From: JAULUH01 sp032111745
GTDB lineage: Bacteria; Chloroflexota; Anaerolineae; JAAEKA01
NCBI GenBank assembly: GCA_032111745.1
Contig: JAULUH010000132.1
Location: 1 to 9,189 of the forward strand
DNA: 9,189 nucleotides
Direction: 5' to 3'
The notes below the pieces were generated by a model that worked only from the letters and a program-made list of their open reading frames with translations, had not been told where the DNA came from and did no database searches. Made by a program: the position numbers and the translations under genes. Positions 1 to 4,492 of the stretch are shown here, in pieces; positions within the stretch are counted from its first letter, which is position 1, and each line of letters opens with the position of its first letter.

Positions 1-1280
1 GTCGCCCGCACCAGCTTCAGGGCCGCCACGGCGATCTCGGCCAGCTCGTGGCCCGCTTCGGTCATCTCGGCGATCATCTCCCGCTCCCGCGCGCCGCGTC
101 CACGCGCCAGCCATACCTGCATCTTCTCCATCAGCTGCGTATCCCGGTGCCGCTGGATATCCTCCACGGTCGGCACCGACGCCAGCACGATCTTTTGTTT
201 CGTGTACCACTCGATCCGGCGTAGATACCACTGCTCCTTGGGCCCTACCAGCGAAATAGCCACACCCGTCCGCCCCGCCCGCCCGGTGCGTCCGACGCGG
301 TGCAAGTACACCTCCTCGTCCATGGGCAGGTCGTAGTTGAACACGTGGGAGACGTTGTCGATGTCAAGCCCGCGTGCCGCAACGTCGGTCGCCACCAGCA
401 CCGGCACCTGGCCGCGGCGGAAGCGCTCCAATACCCGCTCGCGCATGTCCTGGCTGAGGTCGCCGTTGATGGCCTCGGCCGCATAGCCGCGCACCGCCAG
501 CGCATTGGCCACCTCACCGGTGTCAGCACGCGTGCGCACAAACACGATAGCGCTGGTGATGGCTTCCATCTCCAGCAGCCGCGTCAGGGCCGCCAGCTTG
601 TCGTTGGGCTGAACCAGGTAATAGCGCTGCTCGAGGCCAGCCACTGTCCGCTGTGCCCCCTGGATAGTCACCTGCTGTGGGTCGCGCAGGTAGCGGTCGG
701 CCAGGCTACGGATCTCGGGCGGCAGGGTGGCGGAGAACAGGGCGGTCTGCCGCGTCTCCGGGGTCGCCGCCAGGATTGCCTCCATGTCGTCGATGAAGCC
801 CATGCCGAACATCTCGTCCGCCTCATCCAATACGGCCATGGCGACCTCGTCCAGGTTGAGGGCGCCGCGCTGCACCAGGTCTAACACCCGGCCAGGGGTG
901 CCTACCACCACGTCCACACCCTTGCGCAACGCCCGCAACTGCTCCGGGTACGGCTGCCCGCCATACACGGCCAGCACCCGCACATCCTGGTGGCGGCCGT
1001 AGGCCTCCAGCGCGCCAGCCACCTGCAAGGCCAGCTCCCGCGTAGGTGCCAGCACCAAGCCTTGCACCTGCTTGCCACCAGGCCCCAACGCTTGCAGCAT
1101 CGGCAGGGCAAAGGCCGCGGTCTTGCCCGTGCCGGTTTGAGCCTGGCCCAGGATGTCCCGGCCGGCCAACAGCAGCGGAATCACACCGGATTGGATGGGG
1201 GTGGGCTCGACATAGCCCCGATCGATTACGGCCTGCACCAGTTGGGGATGCAGCCCCAGGTCGGAAAACTCGCTCGTCAT
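1..1280 (-). CDS. DEAD-box ATP-dependent RNA helicase, C-terminal end cut by window edge
   Basis: An ATP-dependent RNA-unwinding enzyme of the DEAD-box (DeaD/CshA/RhlE) group, acting in the cytoplasm on structured RNA (ribosome assembly, RNA decay or cold adaptation in relatives). From the ATG at 1280 the frame is open for 426 codons and runs off the left edge. The motifs appear in order: Q-motif GYVEPTPIQ (22-30), Walker A AQTGTGKT (47-54), PTRELA (79-84), GG (107-108), TPGR (128-131), DEAD (152-155), SAT (183-185), ARGLD (302-306) and HRVGRTGRAG (327-336). Both RecA-like lobes are therefore complete. The region after about residue 350 starts an Arg/Glu-rich C-terminal extension whose end, and any RNA-binding domain, lies outside. 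The start is supported by AGGAG at 1289-1293, 8 bases upstream. It lies downstream of a two-gene MoaD-like pair but has its own promoter candidate. The exact paralogue (deaD, cshA, rhlE) cannot be fixed from this part. Confidence 0.95.
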   Translation of the reverse strand, partial: MTSEFSDLGLHPQLVQAVIDRGYVEPTPIQSGVIPLLLAGRDILGQAQTGTGKTAAFALPMLQALGPGGKQVQGLVLAPTRELALQVAGALEAYGRHQDVRVLAVYGGQPYPEQLRALRKGVDVVVGTPGRVLDLVQRGALNLDEVAMAVLDEADEMFGMGFIDDMEAILAATPETRQTALFSATLPPEIRSLADRYLRDPQQVTIQGAQRTVAGLEQRYYLVQPNDKLAALTRLLEMEAITSAIVFVRTRADTGEVANALAVRGYAAEAINGDLSQDMRERVLERFRRGQVPVLVATDVAARGLDIDNVSHVFNYDLPMDEEVYLHRVGRTGRAGRTGVAISLVGPKEQWYLRRIEWYTKQKIVLASVPTVEDIQRHRDTQLMEKMQVWLARGRGAREREMIAEMTEAGHELAEIAVAALKLVRA

Positions 1281-1288
1281 TCGGTTGC

Positions 1289-1293
1289 TCCTG
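1289..1293 (-). promoter_or_regulatory. Ribosome binding site of the DEAD-box helicase
   Basis: AGGAG on the minus strand, 8 bases before the ATG at 1280. It decides the start, because other frames in this region stay open far upstream and no conserved sequence precedes the Q-motif. Confidence 0.7.
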
Positions 1294-1460
1294 CTTGTGT
1301 CGAATCGTCAGCCGCGCTGGCCGTCCCAACAGTCGACTCATCTCACAAGCCGGAACATCCGGGAACCCCCGGGTTTCCACTGCGCACCCGTGCCATCACC
1401 GGCTTTCTTTCGAAAGACGGTCACGGTGTCGCCCCTGAGCCAGTCTGTTGCAAGAAAATA

Positions 1461-1480
1461 CCCGACCATCACCGGTCGGG
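1461..1480 (-). terminator. Likely Rho-independent terminator (or leader attenuator), minus strand
   Basis: On the minus strand CCCGACC, a 6-base loop GGTGAT, and GGTCGGG form a perfect 7-bp GC-rich stem, followed directly by TATTTTCTTG. The T-rich tail is present only in the minus direction; on the plus strand the stem is followed by CAACCACG. It would end transcripts coming from the radical SAM/MoaD-like unit. Because a promoter candidate lies upstream of it at 1550-1578, it could equally act inside the helicase leader. The T run is interrupted, so strength is uncertain. Confidence 0.55.
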
Positions 1481-1519
1481 CAACCACGTGGCGTATTCAG
1501 AACACACGGTTGAAAGATA

Positions 1520-1543
1520 CGTGGTTCGCTCTTGCGAACCACG
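1520..1543 (-). other. Perfect 10-bp stem-loop at the predicted helicase transcript 5' end
   Basis: CGTGGTTCGC, tetraloop AAGA, GCGAACCACG on the minus strand: ten uninterrupted base pairs. The tail that follows (TATCTTTCAA) is only moderately T-rich, so as a terminator it is weaker than the hairpin at 1461-1480. It sits about 7 bases after the -10 candidate at 1550-1555, so it would be the very 5' end of the helicase mRNA, a position typical of stabilising 5' stem-loops. A second copy of CGTGGTT occurs 3' of it at 1482-1488 (minus strand) and could pair with the same 3' arm. Confidence 0.6.
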
Positions 1544-1549
1544 CCTATG

Positions 1550-1578
1550 AGTATATCACACCACAGCAGAAATGCGAA
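1550..1578 (-). promoter_or_regulatory. Candidate promoter for the helicase gene
   Basis: On the minus strand TTCGCA (1573-1578, 4 of 6 to the -35 consensus), a 17-bp spacer, and TATACT (1550-1555, 5 of 6 to the -10 consensus) preceded by TGA, giving an extended TGnTATACT element. It lies just after the stop codon of the last MoaD-like gene. The predicted start point near 1543 coincides with the base of the 10-bp hairpin. Inference from consensus only. Confidence 0.5.
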
Positions 1579-1606
1579 TTTCCGCTACGGGTTGCGCGAA
1601 AGACCC

Positions 1607-1900
1607 TCAGTCCCTGGCGAAGGCCCGCTGCGCCCCGGTTTTGGGAAAGATGTCCAGCGCGTCTGCCGTGGCCAGCGGCGTCCGCACATCCTGCTTGAAG
1701 CGGATGTTGCGACCGTTGTGGAACACCACGATGTTGTCTCGCAGCCCTCCGGCTTCGTCCAGCAACACGTCACGCAGCACTGGTGCCCGGGCCACCACCG
1801 CCGCCAACGCGTCCTGCACCACCGCGTCCGCCTCTAGATCCAGGGCTATTTCCCTCCAACCAGCCTGCCCGCGCAGCGTGCTGTTCAGCCGCACCAGCAT
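1607..1900 (-). CDS. MoaD/ThiS-like beta-grasp protein lacking the C-terminal Gly-Gly
   Basis: A 97-residue protein that resembles the upstream gene product: both carry an NGRNI motif (62-66 here) followed at similar distance by a hydrophobic strand ending in IFP (84-86). In sulfur-carrier MoaD/ThiS proteins the chain ends in Gly-Gly, which is adenylated and thiocarboxylated. Here IFP is followed by KTGA and then a seven-residue tail QRAFARD, so the di-glycine terminus is missing and ordinary sulfur transfer is not expected unless the tail is processed. The alternative frame over this end does not restore a GG terminus, so a simple frameshift is not the explanation. The ATG directly abuts the TAA of the preceding gene (TAAATG), with an AGGGGG ribosome-binding stretch inside that gene's end. 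Probably a diverged tandem duplicate with a structural or regulatory role in the tungsten-cofactor cassette; the role is inference. Confidence 0.8.
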   Translation of the reverse strand: MLVRLNSTLRGQAGWREIALDLEADAVVQDALAAVVARAPVLRDVLLDEAGGLRDNIVVFHNGRNIRFKQDVRTPLATADALDIFPKTGAQRAFARD

Positions 1901-2179
1901 TTAGCCACCCCCTACCGGCGGGAAGATGGCCACGCTCGAAGCTTCGGCCAGCACCGTGTCCAAACCCTGCAGATAGTGTATGTTGCGCCCGTTCACCATG
2001 ATCTGGATGCGCTGCAACAGGTTGCCCTGGTCGTCCACCATCTCCGGCCGCAGGTCCGGCCAACTGGCGACCATCTCAGCCACCAGCTCACGCACCGTGC
2101 TCCCTGGCCCGATACGCTCAAGTGGCACCACCGCCCCACCGACAATCGGCCGCAATGTGGCATACACTTTGACTTGCAC
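1901..2179 (-). CDS. MoaD/ThiS-family sulfur carrier protein (tungsten/molybdopterin type)
   Basis: A 92-residue beta-grasp (ubiquitin-like) protein. It starts VQVKVYATLRPIV, typical of the first MoaD strand, has NGRNI at 63-67, and ends IFPPVGGG, matching the family terminus where the last glycine is adenylated by a MoeB/ThiF enzyme and thiocarboxylated to supply sulfur for the metal-binding pterin dithiolene. The frame stays open upstream to 2362, but that stretch overlaps the radical SAM gene antiparallel in content and lacks family similarity. The GTG at 2179 is preferred because GAGG precedes it by 5 bases; a GTG at 2185 is the alternative. It follows the radical SAM stop by 22 bases and abuts the next gene, so the three are likely one transcript. 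Its likely client is the pterin of a tungsten aldehyde:ferredoxin oxidoreductase-type enzyme encoded elsewhere. Confidence 0.87.
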   Translation of the reverse strand: MQVKVYATLRPIVGGAVVPLERIGPGSTVRELVAEMVASWPDLRPEMVDDQGNLLQRIQIMVNGRNIHYLQGLDTVLAEASSVAIFPPVGGG

Positions 2180-2201
2180 AGACACCTCGCTTAGCTTGAC
2201 C

Positions 2202-3500
2202 TCAAGGACATTGTACCACACCCTGTGCCCATAGGCATCCCCCACACGCCGGAAAGACGTTGCCGTAGCAGTCCTCAGCGTTGGCCTCGGACATGTCACA
2301 GCCACCACAGAAGGTGCATGGGGGAAAGCCAAAACCCTGCACCCGCTGCCGATAGGATACATAGTCGGGATCCATCCACAGGGCGCCGATGCTGCGCTCG
2401 CGCACGTTGCCCACCACGTGGCGCCGGGATACCCGCGGCTTGCCGTGCAGGTAGCTGGTATGGGTGTGCATCAGCGGCCAGCAAGGGCTCACATCGCCGG
2501 TCCAGGCAATGGTCAGGGATCCACTCTCGATGAAGTTGCACACGTCGTTGGTATTGCCCCAGTTGGCGCCCGCATAGCTGACGTTGAACCCGCTGTTGAA
2601 GACCTCGAATAGGGCCTCCCGGGTCAGCTCGTTGAAATCCATCTTGGGCAGGCTCAGATGGGGTACCTGGCTGGAGGGCGTGTAGGCCAGGCTGCGCAGC
2701 GCCCTGGTGTACAGGGCCTCCTCCTGCAGGTCCCCGGTGATCGGCAGTACGTTGCTCACCGAGAAATGCATGGCGCCGAGCCGGCGAGCCATCTTCATCA
2801 CCTGCGGCAGATCGTCGATATTGCGCTTCATGGCCACAAAGGCCACGCCTATCTCCGGCTTGGGATGGTGGGTCCAGCCGGGCCGCAGCCTGCGGAACCG
2901 GTCGAGGTTCGCCAGGACGTTCGGTAGCTCCGCCCCCAGGCGCACGTCGGCGTAGCTCTCCGCAGAGGCGCCGTCGATGGAAACCCACAGCAGGTCGAGC
3001 CCGGCGTCGATCAACTGCCGGCTGCGCTTCTCGGTCAGCATGGTGCCGTTGGTGATCATCTCCACCCGGGCGCCCAGGGCCTTGACCTGCGCAATCCACT
3101 CCGGGGTGCGGCGATGGAACATGGGCTCCCCAATGCCGCCGAAATACACGGTGGGCAGAGGATCGAGCTCCCGCAAGCCGTCGAGGATGGCCTGAAAGGT
3201 CCCGTCCGACATCCGCCCCATTGGCTCATCCCAGCCGTTGCGGAAACAGGTCACACACTCGATGTTGCAGGCGTCCGTGGGCTCCACGTACACCTTGGCC
3301 AGGTGTGTCACCGGGCGATGCAGCCTCAATCCCTGGCCGGACTCCTCCAAGCGCACCTGCGCGCCCGGCACCAACCCCAGTCTGGCCGCCACCCCGGGTG
3401 GAAGCACCAGCCGGCCCTCCTCGTCCACGCGGGCCCAGTCAGCCGGGGCCGATTCCACCTCCGGCAGGGGAGCGAGGGGGATGATCTCGGTAAGGTCCAT
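2202..3500 (-). CDS. SPASM-type radical SAM protein, probable tungsten-cofactor oxidoreductase maturase
   Basis: A 432-residue radical SAM enzyme. Residues about 22-60 (RVDEEGRLVLPPGVAARLGL...) look like a SpoVT/AbrB swapped-hairpin domain. CNIECVTC (78-85) is the CX3CX2C motif that holds the [4Fe-4S] cluster and binds S-adenosylmethionine, and GGIGEPM (121-127) matches the SAM-binding glycine motif. The C-terminal part is Cys-rich: C321, C340, then C395, C398, C401, C411, C419, C422 and C431, as in SPASM/twitch domains carrying auxiliary Fe-S clusters. The combination of AbrB-like N-terminus, CVTCFRN and two adjacent MoaD-like genes matches the family annotated as tungsten cofactor oxidoreductase radical SAM maturase, usually found beside aldehyde:ferredoxin oxidoreductase-type enzymes. 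Its chemistry is not established. The ATG at 3500 follows GAGGAG; a TTG at 3512 overlaps that ribosome site and is unlikely. No oxidoreductase gene adjoins it here. Confidence 0.85.
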   Translation of the reverse strand: MDLTEIIPLAPLPEVESAPADWARVDEEGRLVLPPGVAARLGLVPGAQVRLEESGQGLRLHRPVTHLAKVYVEPTDACNIECVTCFRNGWDEPMGRMSDGTFQAILDGLRELDPLPTVYFGGIGEPMFHRRTPEWIAQVKALGARVEMITNGTMLTEKRSRQLIDAGLDLLWVSIDGASAESYADVRLGAELPNVLANLDRFRRLRPGWTHHPKPEIGVAFVAMKRNIDDLPQVMKMARRLGAMHFSVSNVLPITGDLQEEALYTRALRSLAYTPSSQVPHLSLPKMDFNELTREALFEVFNSGFNVSYAGANWGNTNDVCNFIESGSLTIAWTGDVSPCWPLMHTHTSYLHGKPRVSRRHVVGNVRERSIGALWMDPDYVSYRQRVQGFGFPPCTFCGGCDMSEANAEDCYGNVFPACGGCLWAQGVVQCP

Positions 3501-3521
3501 AGGTCTCCTCAATAGCAGGTC

Positions 3522-3544
3522 ATATCAGGAAGGAATGATATCAG
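3522..3544. promoter_or_regulatory. Repeated ATATCA/TGATAT elements in the leader: candidate operator
   Basis: ATATCA (3522-3527), 8 bases, TGATAT (3536-3541) forms an inverted repeat. The heptamer ATATCAG is also directly repeated at 3522-3528 and 3538-3544, 16 bp apart (about one and a half helical turns). A related ATCA-TACC-TGAT dyad (3558-3569) overlaps the -10 box. The site lies between the predicted transcription start and the ribosome binding site, a usual place for a repressor. The binding protein is unknown. Confidence 0.4.
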
Positions 3545-3557
3545 CTGCGGTCCCCGG

Positions 3558-3585
3558 ATCATACCTGATTACGCTATCCTGTCAA
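3558..3585 (-). promoter_or_regulatory. Strong sigma70-type promoter of the radical SAM/MoaD-like operon
   Basis: On the minus strand a perfect TTGACA (3580-3585), a 16-bp spacer, and TATGAT (3558-3563, 5 of 6). The predicted start point is near 3551, giving a leader of about 50 bases before the ATG at 3500. It is the best consensus promoter in the window. The leader is too short for a Moco/Tuco-type riboswitch. Confidence 0.75.
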
Positions 3586-3612
3586 AATGTGCCGGATTTG
3601 TACAAGACTCTT

Positions 3613-3622
3613 GGGCTAGCCC
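3613..3622. repeat. 10-bp perfect palindrome GGGCTAGCCC in the divergent intergenic region
   Basis: Perfect palindrome between the divergent radical SAM and lipoprotein genes, upstream of both. It could be a protein-binding site. A weak plus-strand -35-like TTGACT follows at 3629-3634, but no convincing -10 box stands at the right distance, so I do not call the lipoprotein promoter. Confidence 0.3.
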
Positions 3623-3750
3623 GAACCTTTGACTGTGCCAGCCTGTGGTTACATCAAACAATCGGCTACAGCAAAGGCTGGCGACCAGCCGGCCAGGATC
3701 TTAATGGGTCGAACGATGGCATGGATATGGAATATGTAAAAGAGGCAGCG

Positions 3751-4311
3751 ATGAGACAATGGGCTGACGCGATTTTAGGCGTGGCTCTGGCACTGCTTCG
3801 CGCCGGCTGTAGCTCGCCATTACCTGACGAGCCTCTGCTGGTGCAGCCGGCTGACAGCCAAATGGTTGCCAGGCGAGTTGCCCAGACGCCAGGTGATTGT
3901 CCCTTCACCCTGCCGGCAGAGCCGGCTTTTGTGCCGCCCACTCCCTATCCGGCAGCACCGCCGGAGCCGTCCGAGTTCTGGTATGGGACGGAGGAACTGT
4001 GGACAGCCTTGCAGCGCGATGGCGTTTGGCGGCAACTACCGTCGACGGAGGGCGTGCTGAGCCAGAAGACCTTCTGGTGGCGTGCAGGTTACGATGCGCA
4101 GCTCGATAGCCGACCGGCCCTCACGGTGACGGGAACGCGCCTGGACGCTATAGCGCCACCCCTGGAGGCGACAAGGGCAACCCATGGCTCCCACGCAGAA
4201 ATCGGCGATTTCATGCTCGTAGGCGTGGAAATACCCGGCGGGGGATGTTGGGAAATCACCGGGCAGATTGGAGAGCAGGTGCTGAGCTATGTGGTTTGGG
4301 TTGAGCCATAG
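3751..4311 (+). CDS. Predicted small lipoprotein of unknown function
   Basis: A 186-residue protein that I do not recognise by name. It starts with a short hydrophobic stretch (ILGVALALL, 8-16) ending at Cys20 in LLRAGCSS, which looks like a lipoprotein signal; Arg at -3 is unusual, since a Leu is expected there. A Pro-rich linker follows (52-73, many PP and AAP). A compact domain comes next with EFWYGTEELWTAL (75-87), KTFWWRAG (106-113), LTVTGTRLDAIAPPL (124-138) and GCWEITG (165-171), rich in Trp and probably beta-stranded. C50 and C166 are the only other cysteines and may form a disulfide outside the membrane. The ATG at 3751 is chosen because GAGG precedes it by 5 bases and it begins the signal; the frame is open further upstream (to 3238) only as antisense to the radical SAM gene, and ATGs at 3721 and 3727 lack a ribosome site. 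It is divergent from the radical SAM unit; a functional link is not shown. Confidence 0.75.
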   Translation: MRQWADAILGVALALLRAGCSSPLPDEPLLVQPADSQMVARRVAQTPGDCPFTLPAEPAFVPPTPYPAAPPEPSEFWYGTEELWTALQRDGVWRQLPSTEGVLSQKTFWWRAGYDAQLDSRPALTVTGTRLDAIAPPLEATRATHGSHAEIGDFMLVGVEIPGGGCWEITGQIGEQVLSYVVWVEP

Positions 4312-4347
4312 CCGATCCCGGTCAAGAGTGCCGTTGGGGCGGGCTGT

Positions 4348-4377
4348 TTGCTTGGGCCGGATGCGCTGTGCTATAAT
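4348..4377 (+). promoter_or_regulatory. Extended -10 promoter of the O-antigen ligase-like gene
   Basis: A perfect TATAAT (4372-4377) preceded by TGC (TGnTATAAT), with a weak -35 TTGCTT (4348-4353) 18 bp upstream. The predicted start near 4384 leaves about 110 bases of leader. That leader can fold with GCCAGC (4392-4397) pairing GCTGGC (4431-4436) around an inner CGAG/CTCG stem (4405-4408, 4419-4422). No terminator hairpin was seen between the lipoprotein stop at 4311 and this promoter. Confidence 0.6.
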
Positions 4378-4492
4378 TCTCCAGCTTGCCGGCCAGCATC
4401 ACAGCGAGTTATGAACGGCTCGTCAATATCGCTGGCAGCTACTCCCTCTTTCATCACGTCGGGCCAGACAGGATTGGCGGCGGAGGCTTACG

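Larger units (their letters stand above)
1281..1606. other. 326-base gap between the MoaD-like pair and the helicase
   Basis: No protein-coding gene is supported here; the open frames crossing it show no family resemblance and are antisense or chance. Read on the minus strand, it holds in order: a promoter candidate (1550-1578), a perfect 10-bp hairpin (1520-1543), a CACGTG-centred palindrome (1484-1491), a 7-bp hairpin with a T-rich tail (1461-1480), a perfect 12-bp palindrome TCTTTCGAAAGA (1406-1417) and the helicase ribosome binding site. It probably serves both as the end of the upstream transcript and as a leader of about 260 bases for the helicase. Confidence 0.6.

Noticed and set aside
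1484..1491. CCACGTGG palindrome
   Set aside because: An 8-base palindrome is expected by chance; it is noted only as part of the helicase leader.
1585..1773. Frameshift as the cause of the missing Gly-Gly in the second MoaD-like protein
   Set aside because: The alternative frame after IFPK reads PGRSGPSPGTEG and also gives no GG terminus.
2180..2362. Upstream extension of the first MoaD-like frame
   Set aside because: It overlaps the 3' end of the radical SAM gene in another frame and does not resemble the family; the conserved first strand starts at the GTG near 2179.
3501..3560. Moco/Tuco riboswitch in the leader of the radical SAM operon
   Set aside because: The predicted leader is only about 50 bases and shows none of the expected multi-stem architecture.
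3238..3750. Upstream extension of the lipoprotein reading frame
   Set aside because: Most of it is antisense to the radical SAM gene, and the rest is the intergenic promoter region. The signal peptide and ribosome site place the start at 3751.
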